Positions 17,978-26,946 of a DNA stretch of 64,000 nucleotides are shown here, in pieces. Under the pieces are notes generated by a model, which saw only the letters and a program-made list of their open reading frames with translations, was not told the DNA's origin and made no database searches. Every line of letters begins with the position of its first letter. The first letter of the stretch is position 1. The stretch is from Lachnospira sp. (GTDB lineage: Bacteria; Bacillota; Clostridia; Lachnospirales; Lachnospiraceae), in the NCBI GenBank assembly GCA_017621205.1, contig JAGATQ010000027.1, positions 50,608 to 114,607 of the forward strand, written 5' to 3'. Made by a program: the position numbers and the translations under genes.

Positions 17978-19318
17978 ATGGCACAGGTATCATTTAATTA
18001 CAAGAATGCTGGCGTTGCAGAGCATGAAGTGGAGTACATGAAGAAGCTCGTTTGTGATGCTAAGGAGCAGCTGGTTGCAAAGACAGGGGCAGGTAATGAT
18101 TTCTTAGGCTGGATTGACCTTCCGGTAGATTATGATAAGGAAGAATTTGCCCGTATTAAGGAAGCGGCAAAGAAGATTCAGAATGATTCAGATGTATTGC
18201 TCGTTATCGGTATTGGTGGTTCTTATCTTGGAGCAAGAGCAGTGATTGAAGCGGCAAGGCATAGCTTTTATAACAATCAGCCGGGACGCAAGACACCGGA
18301 GATTTATTATTGTGGTAACAATATCAGTTCTACTTATTTACAGCATTTAATCGAGGTAGTTGGCGACCGGGATTTCTCTATTAATATGATTTCCAAATCT
18401 GGAACAACGACAGAGCCAGCGATTGCTTTCCGGGTATTCCGTAAGCGTTTGATTGATAAATATGGTTTGGAAGAGGCAAATAAGCGTATCTATGCGACAA
18501 CGGATAAGGCAAAAGGAGCACTGAAAAATCTGGCTGACGAGCAGGGATATGATTCCTATGTAGTACCAGATGATGTCGGCGGACGTTTCTCCGTTCTGAC
18601 GGCTGTTGGTTTGCTTCCGATTGCGGTTTCCGGTGCAGACATTGACAAGCTGATGGAGGGTGCTGCATCTGCTCGCAAGCGTTGTCTTGAGAATGACTTT
18701 GAGAATAATGATTCCTTGCAGTATGCTGCGGTTCGTAACATTTTGCACCGCAAGGGTAAGAGCGTAGAGATTCTTTGTAATTATGAGCCGGCACTTCATT
18801 TTGTATCCGAGTGGTGGAAGCAGCTTTACGGTGAGTCTGAGGGTAAGGATGGCAAGGGTCTTTATCCATCCAGTGCAGATTTTACGACAGATTTGCATTC
18901 CTTAGGCCAGTTTATTCAGGAGGGTTCTAAGAATCACTTTGAGACAGTTGTCAATGTGGAATCACCAAAGTGCGAGATTATTATGGAGACAGAAGAGGTA
19001 GATACTGATGGTCTTAACTATCTTGCAGGCAAGAGTGTAGATTTCATTAACAAGTGTGCCATGAATGGTGTTGTACTTGCCCATGTAGATGGGGATGTTC
19101 CGAATCTGATGGTAACGATGCCGGAGATTAACGAGTTCTACTTAGGTGAGTTAATTTATTTCTTCGAGTTTGCCTGTGGTGTATCCGGATATACTCTGGG
19201 CGTAAATCCGTTTAACCAGCCGGGTGTTGAATCCTATAAGCGCAACATGTTTGCATTGCTTGGACGTCCGGGTTATGAGGATGAGACGAAGAAGCTTCAG
19301 GAGCGTCTTGCAAAATAA
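17978..19318 (+). CDS. pgi: Glucose-6-phosphate isomerase
   Basis: Interconverts glucose-6-phosphate and fructose-6-phosphate in glycolysis. The 446-residue length fits the short Firmicute form. Motifs seen: [28 protein letters not shown] for the sugar-phosphate-binding Ser/Thr cluster, the catalytic Glu in SLGQFIQEG, and [15 protein letters not shown] with the catalytic Lys near the C-terminus. The ATG follows AAAAGGAGAGAGATAAT. A hairpin terminator lies 20 bp after the stop. It stands alone, transcribed away from the regulator remnant upstream and convergent with the ABC genes downstream. Confidence 0.97.
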   Translation: MAQVSFNYKNAGVAEHEVEYMKKLVCDAKEQLVAKTGAGNDFLGWIDLPVDYDKEEFARIKEAAKKIQNDSDVLLVIGIGGSYLGARAVIEAARHSFYNNQPGRKTPEIYYCGNNISSTYLQHLIEVVGDRDFSINMISKSGTTTEPAIAFRVFRKRLIDKYGLEEANKRIYATTDKAKGALKNLADEQGYDSYVVPDDVGGRFSVLTAVGLLPIAVSGADIDKLMEGAASARKRCLENDFENNDSLQYAAVRNILHRKGKSVEILCNYEPALHFVSEWWKQLYGESEGKDGKGLYPSSADFTTDLHSLGQFIQEGSKNHFETVVNVESPKCEIIMETEEVDTDGLNYLAGKSVDFINKCAMNGVVLAHVDGDVPNLMVTMPEINEFYLGELIYFFEFACGVSGYTLGVNPFNQPGVESYKRNMFALLGRPGYEDETKKLQERLAK

Positions 19319-19337
19319 AAGAGTGAATTTATAGTTT

Positions 19338-19376
19338 AAAAGGCTGTCGCACTATTTAGTGTGGCAGCCTTTTGGT
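19338..19376 (+). terminator. Rho-independent terminator of pgi
   Basis: AAAAGGCTGTCGCAC pairs with GTGTGGCAGCCTTTT around TATTTA, followed by TTGGTTT. The same GGCTGTC/GCAGCC stem style recurs at 30720 and 36133. Confidence 0.85.
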
Positions 19377-19488
19377 TTATATGTTCCTTTAATTTGATTC
19401 TTTGGATTTTTCCTGCTGAAAGACATAGGAAACATCAGTATCTATATAAATATTTTTAATTACATTTCTGTCAAGCACCACTTACACA

Positions 19489-21903
19489 TCAATTTTCTGT
19501 TCCCCGTAATCTTTCGACAAGTATTTCTTTGGAAAAGCTGTGCATAGATACCAGAGTAATAAACAGTGGGACAGCGATTAACACGCTGGTATAGACAAGA
19601 GCAAAGCCTGTCGGGAATTGAAATGCCATATAAAATGCTCCCATGTGGTAAAGCATATTACTTAGTACATATCCACACAAGGTTCCAATTGTAATGGTTA
19701 CGCCCACCGTGGCAACTACTAAAAGCAGGCTCTCGGAAAGAAGCATTTTGCGGATTTGTCCTTTGCTCATACCTATGGATTCCAGCATGGCAAGCTCCTG
19801 CTTGCGGGTAACAATATTGGTAATCAGTGTATTTATCATACTTAAAATACTAAACATCATAATGAAGATTGCAAGGCCACTGATTGCTCCAAATATCTGA
19901 TTTGCAGATTGTTCATAGGCGATTCTACGCTCTGACAGTGTCTCCATAGTTAGTTCGGGTTTTTCGGCAATGAGTTCTGTAAGATATTTTCCGATTGCTG
20001 CTTCTTTATCTGCTTTTGTTGATACAAGCAGATGGGCATTCAGGCTGTCGTAGGATACGAGATTTAAAATTGCCTGTTCAGGCATTAAAAACCATCCCTC
20101 AAGCCCATTATTGTCAAGGACATATTGCTCATTCAAGGTTCCGAGTATCGTTACTTCTTTTTCTACTGTTTTATTGCCATCATAGTAATGGAGTGTAATC
20201 GTATCTCCCAGAGCAAAGCTCCAGCCGAAGATTTCTTCTGCAGTACGGTTGCCTGCCACAAGAATATAATCACCGCTCATCAACTTCTCATAGTCGGCAG
20301 AACCATCCTCCAGATAGTTGCTGATTTCTTTTGTTTCTTCCTCTGTCAACGGATAAATAACATCGTCATCGTCATATTCATCATTCTTAGGATAGTCAAA
20401 CCGAACACCAAAGCCCTTCTTTTCCACTATTTTTTTTACGCCATCCAAAGCGGTAATTTGTTGTATAAGCTCTTTGCCGAGCGGTGTCCGGGCTTGCAGT
20501 CCGCTCAATCCGTACTCGTTTAGTTCAATGGCTGATGAAGAATATTCAATATGAAATTCTGCGTCCACAAAATATCCCTGCCTTGCATAATTTTTCTTAT
20601 CAAAAGAAGACATATAGGTTGCTGCGGTCATAAAGAGAATACCTCCAAGAGCCAAGGATAACATGGTGATAACCGCTTTCTTTTTATTCTTTGAAAAATT
20701 CATCACACCTAAGTGAAAGGGTGTCAGCCTGCGGCATATTTTTTTATTTCCTGCCCGCTTCATTTGTGTTTGTGGTACATAACGAAGCGCCTCCATCGGA
20801 GAGACTGCCGATGCAAGGCGGGCGGGCTTTCCAACAGAAATCCTTGTAATGATATAGATAACCATAAAGACAAAAATGAGAATCATGAGTGCGTTTAGGA
20901 TGTTAAAGCCATCCGGGATGATAAGGTATCCCGCAATTCCTCCAATTATAATGCCGATAGGTGTGGAACGCAGGAACAATATACCGCCCTCACGAGAAAC
21001 GAATTTCTTCATCTGTTTCTTCGTCATGCCAATCGTGCGAAGCTGCCCAAACTGATGGATTCTACCGATGACGGATAGGTAAAACACACCATAGATTACG
21101 AGGATACAGGCAAGCAAAATAACAGCTCCCACGAGACCGTAAAGTGTGACTGACTGTGTGTCGATGGAAAGAGAGTCGATGAATGCTTTGGAAGGAGCGA
21201 TATATTTTCTTTCCATTCCAGCATCACTGCCAATTAAGTACATGGCTTCTTTACACTCCTCAGCAGAAAGTTTGGTGGCATTATATAGTTTGGCGTGCAC
21301 CTCGTATGGGATATCCTTTAGTTGACTGCCCTTTACAGCATAGCTTTCGGAAAAGAAAACAGGAAATTGCTTTGCCGTGTCGCTGCCCTTTAAAATACCG
21401 GATACGGTGAAGGTTTCTGTGCTTCCATTGTAAAAAGTAAAGCTTACATCGCTGCCGATGGCAGGGTTAATACCCATTTTTTCCAGCATTGCCGCCTGCG
21501 CCACAATTTCATTTTCGGTTTCCGGCATTTGACCGCTTTCCAATTCACCAATCTTTATTTGATCTGATAGTTCGCTTACATAATATGGCATTACATCAAA
21601 GCCATCCATTTCGGAAAGGATGCCAGTCTTTACCTGTATCTGATAAGCAATCCGCTCGTCATTTTTGAGAGCGTATAGCTGTTCCTCTGTAAGGTTATAG
21701 TAGCTCACCTGCTGTCTGTGGGAAAGTGCATTCTTCGTCTGCTGCTTCTGTCCCATTGCAAACATCAGGATCGTTGTCAATAGAGCAGAAGCTAAAATAA
21801 TCGTAATCATCACGAAGCTGTTACGCATACGGCTTGATTTCAGGCTCTGTTTTGACATTTGTGAAATCATTTTTGTAGTTATGTTTTTACTATTCATTTC
21901 CAT
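19489..21903 (-). CDS. Large ABC transporter permease with two FtsX domains
   Basis: An 804-residue permease. An N-terminal membrane segment (about 27-49) is followed by an extracellular domain, an FtsX three-segment unit (about 250-375), a second membrane-anchored extracellular domain (about 410-650) and a second FtsX unit (about 680-795). Cytoplasmic loops FGQLRTIGMTKKQMKKF and QELAMLESIGMSKGQIRKML are the FtsX contacts with the ATPase. Such permeases pair with LolD-type ATPases in peptide-antibiotic defence or envelope export in Firmicutes. It follows the ATPase gene after 9 bp. The start at 21903 has AAGGAGG close by; the ATG two codons later is also possible. Expression is likely under the adjacent LytTR system. 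Confidence 0.88.
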   Translation of the reverse strand: MEMNSKNITTKMISQMSKQSLKSSRMRNSFVMITIILASALLTTILMFAMGQKQQTKNALSHRQQVSYYNLTEEQLYALKNDERIAYQIQVKTGILSEMDGFDVMPYYVSELSDQIKIGELESGQMPETENEIVAQAAMLEKMGINPAIGSDVSFTFYNGSTETFTVSGILKGSDTAKQFPVFFSESYAVKGSQLKDIPYEVHAKLYNATKLSAEECKEAMYLIGSDAGMERKYIAPSKAFIDSLSIDTQSVTLYGLVGAVILLACILVIYGVFYLSVIGRIHQFGQLRTIGMTKKQMKKFVSREGGILFLRSTPIGIIIGGIAGYLIIPDGFNILNALMILIFVFMVIYIITRISVGKPARLASAVSPMEALRYVPQTQMKRAGNKKICRRLTPFHLGVMNFSKNKKKAVITMLSLALGGILFMTAATYMSSFDKKNYARQGYFVDAEFHIEYSSSAIELNEYGLSGLQARTPLGKELIQQITALDGVKKIVEKKGFGVRFDYPKNDEYDDDDVIYPLTEEETKEISNYLEDGSADYEKLMSGDYILVAGNRTAEEIFGWSFALGDTITLHYYDGNKTVEKEVTILGTLNEQYVLDNNGLEGWFLMPEQAILNLVSYDSLNAHLLVSTKADKEAAIGKYLTELIAEKPELTMETLSERRIAYEQSANQIFGAISGLAIFIMMFSILSMINTLITNIVTRKQELAMLESIGMSKGQIRKMLLSESLLLVVATVGVTITIGTLCGYVLSNMLYHMGAFYMAFQFPTGFALVYTSVLIAVPLFITLVSMHSFSKEILVERLRGTEN

Positions 21904-21912
21904 CAGACCTCC

Positions 21913-22578
21913 TTATAATTGAATTTTGCCGTCTTCGATACGGATTCTTACATCCGCTTTTTCAGCAATTTCCGGATTGTGGGTAATCATCACAATTGTC
22001 TGATGGAACTGCTCGCTCGTCAGCTTTAAAAGCTCAATGACCTTATCGCTTGTACGGCTGTCGAGATTGCCTGTAGGTTCGTCGGCTAAGATAATGGCGG
22101 GTTTTGACACCAATGCACGGGCAATTGCTACCCGTTGCTGCTGACCGCCGGAAAGATGGCTTGGATAATTGGAAAGCTTTTTATCCAATTCAAGAAATGT
22201 AGTGATTTCTTTCAGAAATTTTTTATCTTCCATTTTGCCATCCAGTCGGACAGGCAGCACAATATTTTCATAAGCTGTGAGGTAAGGAATTAGATTATAA
22301 TTTTGAAAAATAAAGCCAACGCGTTGTCTGCGGAATACGGTAAGCTGCTCCTGCGTAAGCGTTTCAATATTCTTGTCCTCGACTTGCACATTGCCAGAAG
22401 TCGGGATGTCCAGACCTCCAAGCATATTTAAAAGAGTGGATTTACCGCTTCCAGAAGTGCCGATAATTGCTACAAATTGTCCTTCCTCAACGGATACATT
22501 TACATCATCCAGTGCTTTCACAAGACTTTCGTCCTTGCCATAATTTTTTTTCAAATGGGTTGCTTTTAATATTGTCAT
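21913..22578 (-). CDS. ABC transporter ATP-binding protein (LolD/MacB type)
   Basis: A 221-residue ATPase partnering the 804-residue permease. It shows Walker [11 protein letters not shown]-loop [11 protein letters not shown], signature [14 protein letters not shown], Walker [13 protein letters not shown] and H-loop [14 protein letters not shown] is typical of ATPases working with FtsX-domain permeases. The ATG follows TAGGAGGGATTCAT. The 120-bp gap upstream holds a promoter and a direct-repeat element fitting a LytTR-type operator, so this gene is probably the first of the target operon of the two-component system encoded just upstream. Confidence 0.95.
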   Translation of the reverse strand: MTILKATHLKKNYGKDESLVKALDDVNVSVEEGQFVAIIGTSGSGKSTLLNMLGGLDIPTSGNVQVEDKNIETLTQEQLTVFRRQRVGFIFQNYNLIPYLTAYENIVLPVRLDGKMEDKKFLKEITTFLELDKKLSNYPSHLSGGQQQRVAIARALVSKPAIILADEPTGNLDSRTSDKVIELLKLTSEQFHQTIVMITHNPEIAEKADVRIRIEDGKIQL

Positions 22579-22623
22579 ATGAATCCCTCCTACATTATTT
22601 CCTTAATACGGCTTAATAGCTTC

Positions 22624-22651
22624 ATCATATATCATCAGAGGAAATAAGCAA
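22624..22651 (-). promoter_or_regulatory. Promoter of the LytTR-linked ABC operon
   Basis: Minus strand: TTGCTT (22651-22646), a 16-nt spacer and TATGAT (22629-22624). The -35 is imperfect, as expected for an activated promoter. Confidence 0.55.
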
Positions 22652-22658
22652 TAAGGGA

Positions 22659-22691
22659 CGCAGATTCTAATATTCAGAGTGCAAAATCTAA
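22659..22691 (-). promoter_or_regulatory. Candidate LytTR operator: two phased direct repeats
   Basis: Minus strand: TTAGATTTTGCA (22691-22680) and TTAGAATCTGCG (22670-22659). Their starts are 21 bp apart, two helical turns, and the proximal one is 7 bp upstream of the -35. LytTR regulators characteristically bind ~9-bp direct repeats with this spacing. Confidence 0.6.
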
Positions 22692-22698
22692 CATATAA

Positions 22699-23988
22699 TT
22701 ATGGAATGGGAATTAAGATTTTCAAAGTGAACGTACCATTTTCACATTTTGTAATCAACTGTCCTTTATATTTTGCGACGGCTTTTTTCATGTTAGCGAT
22801 GCCAAAGCCGTGAAGAAACACATCTTTCTTGGTAGTGCGCTTTCTGTCTGGACTGTTATCCTCCTCACAGTTATTTTCAAGGAGAATGGAGAGGAAGTTT
22901 TGCACCTTTCCTGCTTTCATGAGAATGACAGCTTGTCCATCGGGAAGCTTTTCACCCGCCTCAATTGCATTGTCAAGACTATTGCCGAATATGGTACTGA
23001 TGTCCAATGGTTCCATAAAATTAATATCGTTCAAATCGGCGGTAACGGAAAAGCTGATGTGTTTTTTTCTTGCAAGCTCTGATTTTTCTTTTAGGATAAT
23101 ATCTAAAATATCGTTGCCTGTATGCACATAGTCCTCGTACATTTCTATTTCCCGCTGCAGCATTTCTGCCATTCGGGCAGTTTCCTTTGAACTGGTTTGC
23201 CGTTCTAATACAAGCAAATGATTTTTCATATCGTGATAAACTGAGCGTATCCGTTCTTCATCATTCATACGGTCATGGTAATATGTCTGTTTCATTTCCA
23301 ATTCCTGTACATAGTATGCTGTTTGTACGGAATTACAGATATAGGAAGCCAGATATATGCAGCCAAAGCTGGAAAAGATTGATGCTGCACATATGGGATA
23401 GACAACCAGTGGGTTTTCTGGCATAAAATAAATAATTGTAAAGATTGCCACTAAGGGTGCCAGCATTAAAGCGTCAACCATAAACCACATTTTTACCGTT
23501 AAATTAGAGGTAATATGCTGTAAATATTTTCGCAGAATCTGCCATGAGAGAATCCAGAATAGAAGTCGGAGTAAGGATGACAACATATAAAAAGCGGAAC
23601 TAATGATATGTTGCTCCTCTGTCCATCCGAGGGAGGGTGCAATGGGTGCCTTTGTCACAAAGAAGAAGCATTCTTGCCCAATATTCTGCATAAAATAATT
23701 TACTGCAATCAGTGCAGGATAAAAAACCAATATAGCAGTGATTTTTCTTGCCCAATGTCCGCAGTGAAATATGGTAATATATGCGATAATTCCTAAAAGT
23801 GCTCCAAGAAGGTTCGCAAGGTCGTTGGAATAGATTATAACTGAGGATAAGAAATTGCATGCAAAAAAGGCAAGTATTCGTAACAGCCAGTTTTTACGCA
23901 GGGGCAGAAAGGTATGAATCATCAAGAAAAATACAAAATTATAGTTTAGATTTAGCAGCATTGAAAGAATATCTAAAAATCGTATCAT
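22699..23988 (-). CDS. Sensor histidine kinase of the AgrC/GHKL type
   Basis: A 429-residue membrane sensor. The N-terminal half (to about 215) is strongly hydrophobic with roughly six membrane segments, as in AgrC/ComD-type peptide sensors. A cytoplasmic part follows with the phosphoacceptor motif RSVYHDMKNHLLVLE. The GHKL ATPase domain has N-box FGNSLDNAIEAGE and a late glycine box HGFGIANMKKAV. The start at 23988 overlaps the response-regulator stop by 4 bp (ATGA), with AGGAGAG upstream; longer N-termini are rejected. It probably senses an extracellular peptide or envelope damage and phosphorylates the adjacent LytTR regulator. The ligand cannot be read from sequence. Confidence 0.9.
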   Translation of the reverse strand: MIRFLDILSMLLNLNYNFVFFLMIHTFLPLRKNWLLRILAFFACNFLSSVIIYSNDLANLLGALLGIIAYITIFHCGHWARKITAILVFYPALIAVNYFMQNIGQECFFFVTKAPIAPSLGWTEEQHIISSAFYMLSSLLRLLFWILSWQILRKYLQHITSNLTVKMWFMVDALMLAPLVAIFTIIYFMPENPLVVYPICAASIFSSFGCIYLASYICNSVQTAYYVQELEMKQTYYHDRMNDEERIRSVYHDMKNHLLVLERQTSSKETARMAEMLQREIEMYEDYVHTGNDILDIILKEKSELARKKHISFSVTADLNDINFMEPLDISTIFGNSLDNAIEAGEKLPDGQAVILMKAGKVQNFLSILLENNCEEDNSPDRKRTTKKDVFLHGFGIANMKKAVAKYKGQLITKCENGTFTLKILIPIP

Positions 23989-24698
23989 AATAACTCTCCT
24001 ATGTATGCAGTTAATTTCTCCATAAAGTCCTTCCGTTTTGGTTGACTGATAGGAATACGTTCTCCCGTAGTCAGAAGCAGCTCCAATCCTTCCACACTCT
24101 TTACAAAGGACAGATTTACTATAAAACTCTGGTGACAATGTGCAAACTGCGGCTGTGAGCAGAGCAGGGCAGAAAGGGTTTTCATGTTTTTATAAATGAC
24201 TTGCTTCTGTCCCTCAAAGTGCAGCATCACATTACGTTTATCTGTCTCGGCATAGCTAACATTCTTATAGAATACTTTATACTTGCCGTTATTATTGGAA
24301 AAGCTGATGTATGGTTCGTCCCTGCCCTGATAACGTGCAAAATAACGGTTAAGCTCCATTTTCAGAACACCATAAGTTACAGGCTTTAACAGATAATTGA
24401 CCGCACCGTATTCATAGCCCTTCCAGACATATTGCTTTAAGGAGGTCAGGAAAATCAGTCCGACTGTACTGTCTATTTTTCGGATTTCTTCCGCAGTTTT
24501 TAAGCCGTTCAACTGTTCCATCTTTATATCCATAAATATCAGGTCGTAATCTGCATTGTAATTCTTTAATAACTCACTGCCATCATGGTAGACAAAATAA
24601 CAGAACTCTTTGGCGGTTTCGGCAGCATATTGTTTAAGATTATCTTTTAACTCATCAATGAGTGTATCCTCATCATCACAAATTGCAATGTGGTACAT
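23985..24698 (-). CDS. LytTR-family response regulator
   Basis: A 237-residue regulator. The receiver domain (1-120) has acidic residues at CDDED, the phosphoacceptor Asp57 in LIFMDIKM, Thr/Ser in IFLTSLK and Lys in LLKPV. The LytTR DNA-binding domain (about 130-237) has SYAETDKRNVMLHF, QFAHCHQSFIVNLSFV and ISQPKRKDF. It is translationally coupled to the sensor kinase gene and led by a strong promoter (24736-24764). The likely target is the ABC operon immediately downstream, where a phased direct repeat precedes the promoter. Confidence 0.93.
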   Translation of the reverse strand: MYHIAICDDEDTLIDELKDNLKQYAAETAKEFCYFVYHDGSELLKNYNADYDLIFMDIKMEQLNGLKTAEEIRKIDSTVGLIFLTSLKQYVWKGYEYGAVNYLLKPVTYGVLKMELNRYFARYQGRDEPYISFSNNNGKYKVFYKNVSYAETDKRNVMLHFEGQKQVIYKNMKTLSALLCSQPQFAHCHQSFIVNLSFVKSVEGLELLLTTGERIPISQPKRKDFMEKLTAYIGELL

Positions 24699-24735
24699 AA
24701 AAACACCTCACTTCTTTCAGTAAACTAACAGGGTT

Positions 24736-24764
24736 ATTATACTTTAATGGGGGGAGTTTATCAA
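24736..24764 (-). promoter_or_regulatory. Promoter of the LytTR two-component operon
   Basis: Minus strand: TTGATA (24764-24759), a 17-nt spacer and a perfect TATAAT (24741-24736), about 38 bp upstream of the ATG. Confidence 0.8.
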
Positions 24765-24963
24765 TCCTTCAACAACGGTTTTGAGGGCAATTGTTTAAGC
24801 AATCGTCCTTATTATTTTTTATAAAAATCCATGTGATAAAAATGCATTTCCATGCATTACTATATTAGAAACTGATATAAGTAAAGGACAGGAGAGGCAA
24901 AGCAGGGGTATTGCCACGAAGGAATCTGCTTATATCGGGTTACAGAGTGGGGTATTTTTTATA

Positions 24964-24996
24964 AATGAGGAGTCGTTTCTACGGCTTCTTTTTTAT
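24964..24996 (+). terminator. Orphan terminator-like hairpin upstream of the dehydrogenase gene
   Basis: AGGAGTCGT pairs with ACGGCTTCT (two G-T pairs) around a TTCT loop, followed by TTTTTT. No gene on this strand ends nearby; the preceding gene is divergent. It could end a small RNA starting near 24850 or be an attenuator. Confidence 0.5.
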
Positions 24997-25132
24997 GATA
25001 GATTGGTATGTTTTTAAAGGTATTGTGAAATCTATCGGAAACAGATAGCCAAACCAAGGTAAATATGGTAGAATATGGACAATATGGGTAGATTTTAATC
25101 TGCCTGTTTGTGTTAGGAAATGAGGATAGAAT

Positions 25133-26089
25133 ATGAAGATTGTAGTATTAGAGGCATCCTCCGTTGGCAGGGATATCAGTTGGGCTTCCCTGTCCCGTTT
25201 TGGGGAGGTAACCTTATATGATGTGACTCCCGACGAGCTGGTGGCAGAGCGGATTGAGGATGCAGATATTGTGATTCCCAATAAATGCATATTAAATGAA
25301 GCGAGCTTAAAGAACGCGGAAAAACTTCAGATTATATGCGAAGCGGCAACCGGATACAATAATATTGATGTGGAGTATTGTAAAGCGAGAGGGATTCTGG
25401 TAACCAATGCCAAGGGTTATTCTACAGAAGTGGTGGCACAGCATACCTTTGCAATGCTATTATCTCTTTATGAGCATCTGGATTATTATACAACCTACGT
25501 GGAGGATGGTGATTATTCCGCCGGAGCTTCCTTTTGCCATCTTGGTAGACCGTTTCACGAATTAACCAATCAGTGCTATGGCATTATCGGAATGGGCAAT
25601 ATTGGAAGAAGAGTTGCTGGGATTGCGACTGCATTTGGTGCCAATGTGATTTACTACTCCGCCAGTGGGAATACTTATGATGTGCCCTATGAGTGTGTCA
25701 GTTTTGAGGAGCTGTTAGAGCGTTCGGATGTGATTTCCATTCATGCTCCCCTTAATGAGAATACGAAGGGGTTGATGAATGCGGCTGCATTTTCTAAGAT
25801 GAAACGCAGTGCGGTGCTTTTGAATCTTGGAAGGGGACCAATTGTGGTAGAACAGGATTTGGTACGGGCATTGGAGAATTGTGAGATTGCGGCAGCAGGG
25901 CTGGATGTATATGAGCAGGAGCCGCTTCCCATCGACAGTCCGTTAAGAGGAATGATGGATAGAGACCGTCTGCTATTGACCCCGCATATTGCATGGGGGA
26001 GTGTGGAGGCGAGAACCCGGCTGGTAGAGGATATCTGCCATTCTATAGAAGCATTTTTAAAGGGAACACCGAGAAGTCTGGTGTTTTAA
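25133..26089 (+). CDS. D-2-hydroxyacid dehydrogenase (glycerate/hydroxypyruvate reductase-like)
   Basis: An NAD(P)-dependent oxidoreductase of the D-isomer-specific 2-hydroxyacid dehydrogenase family, 318 residues. The dinucleotide-binding loop is YGIIGMGNIGRRVAG. Catalytic residues appear as Arg in NLGRGPIV, Glu in VYEQEPLP and His in LTPHIAWGS. Substrate-side residues include CEAATGYNNIDVEYC. The overall pattern is closest to glycerate dehydrogenase/hydroxypyruvate reductase, but substrate specificity is inference. The ATG follows GAAATGAGGATAGAAT. An orphan leader with terminator-like hairpin lies ~130 bp upstream. A MoxR-type gene begins 27 bp after the stop. Confidence 0.88.
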   Translation: MKIVVLEASSVGRDISWASLSRFGEVTLYDVTPDELVAERIEDADIVIPNKCILNEASLKNAEKLQIICEAATGYNNIDVEYCKARGILVTNAKGYSTEVVAQHTFAMLLSLYEHLDYYTTYVEDGDYSAGASFCHLGRPFHELTNQCYGIIGMGNIGRRVAGIATAFGANVIYYSASGNTYDVPYECVSFEELLERSDVISIHAPLNENTKGLMNAAAFSKMKRSAVLLNLGRGPIVVEQDLVRALENCEIAAAGLDVYEQEPLPIDSPLRGMMDRDRLLLTPHIAWGSVEARTRLVEDICHSIEAFLKGTPRSLVF

Positions 26090-26115
26090 TGAATACAATA
26101 AAAAGGAGTATGATT

Positions 26116-26934
26116 ATGAGTCAGACCACATTTACAGGAACGAAAAACTATATTGCTTCGCCAGAGCTGATGAAGACGGTGGATGTAGCAGTTGCCCTGA
26201 AGAAGCCGCTATTGATTAAGGGAGAGCCGGGAACCGGAAAGACGATGCTTGCAGATGCAGTAGCGGAGGCACTTGGTATGCCGCTTTATATCTGGAACAT
26301 CAAGTCAACGACGAAAGCACAGGACGGACTTTACACCTATGACACGATTCAGCGTCTCTATGACAGCCAGTTTGGCGAGGAGGGTGTAGACGATATTGCC
26401 CACTATATTAAGCTAGGTAAGCTCGGTGAAGCATTTAAGCAGGACAAGCAGGTAGTGCTTCTGATAGATGAGATTGATAAGGCAGATTTGGAGTTCCCCA
26501 ATGATTTGCTCTGGGAGCTTGATAAGATGGAGTTTTATATCCATGAAACAAAGGAGACCGTGAAGGCGAGCGTGCGTCCGATTGTGATTATTACCTCCAA
26601 TGCGGAAAAGGAGCTGCCGGATGCGTTCTTACGCCGCTGTATTTTCCACTATATTGAATTTCCGGAGCGGGAGCAGATGGCAGAGATTGTACATGCCCAT
26701 TTTGAGAATCTCGAGGATAATTTGTTAAAGGAGGCGATGGATGCCTTTTATTGGATCCGCAGCCTGAGGGATATGCGTAAGAAGCCTAGCACGTCGGAGC
26801 TTATAGACTGGATTCAGGCATTGCTAATTGGTGGCATTGACCAGGAGAAGGTTCGTAAGGAGCTGCCGTTTTTAGGAGTGCTTGTGAAGAAGGATGAGGA
26901 TTTGGAGCTGGTAAAGGAACGTCAGTTAGATTAG
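26116..26934 (+). CDS. MoxR-type AAA+ ATPase
   Basis: A 272-residue ATPase acting as a chaperone-like partner of a von Willebrand factor A protein. It has Walker A GEPGTGKTM, Walker B VLLIDEIDKAD, sensor 1 VIITSNAEKELPDAF and the arginine finger region LRRCIFHYIEFP. The start at 26116 follows AAAAGGAGTATGATT; upstream in-frame codons overlap the dehydrogenase gene and are rejected. The VWA-domain gene follows 12 bp later. MoxR-VWA pairs usually help mature or activate metalloenzyme or membrane complexes; the client here is not evident from the neighbours. Confidence 0.92.
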   Translation: MSQTTFTGTKNYIASPELMKTVDVAVALKKPLLIKGEPGTGKTMLADAVAEALGMPLYIWNIKSTTKAQDGLYTYDTIQRLYDSQFGEEGVDDIAHYIKLGKLGEAFKQDKQVVLLIDEIDKADLEFPNDLLWELDKMEFYIHETKETVKASVRPIVIITSNAEKELPDAFLRRCIFHYIEFPEREQMAEIVHAHFENLEDNLLKEAMDAFYWIRSLRDMRKKPSTSELIDWIQALLIGGIDQEKVRKELPFLGVLVKKDEDLELVKERQLD

Positions 26935-26946
26935 ATGAGGTGAGTA

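Larger units (their letters stand above)
24699..25132. other. Intergenic region with divergent promoter and an orphan hairpin leader
   Basis: These 434 bp lie between divergent genes. The left part holds the promoter of the two-component operon. Around 24870-25000 there is an inverted repeat, GATATAAG/CTTATATC, enclosing GGCA/TGCC, followed by a terminator-like hairpin. Nothing recognisable lies from about 25000 to the start of the dehydrogenase gene. Confidence 0.5.

Noticed and set aside
24880..24950. Cyclic-di-GMP (GEMM) or cobalamin riboswitch
   Set aside because: Fragments such as GGCAAAGC, GCCACGAAGG and CGGGTTAC recall such motifs, but the required helices and conserved core are not in order. 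Kept only as an unassigned structured leader.
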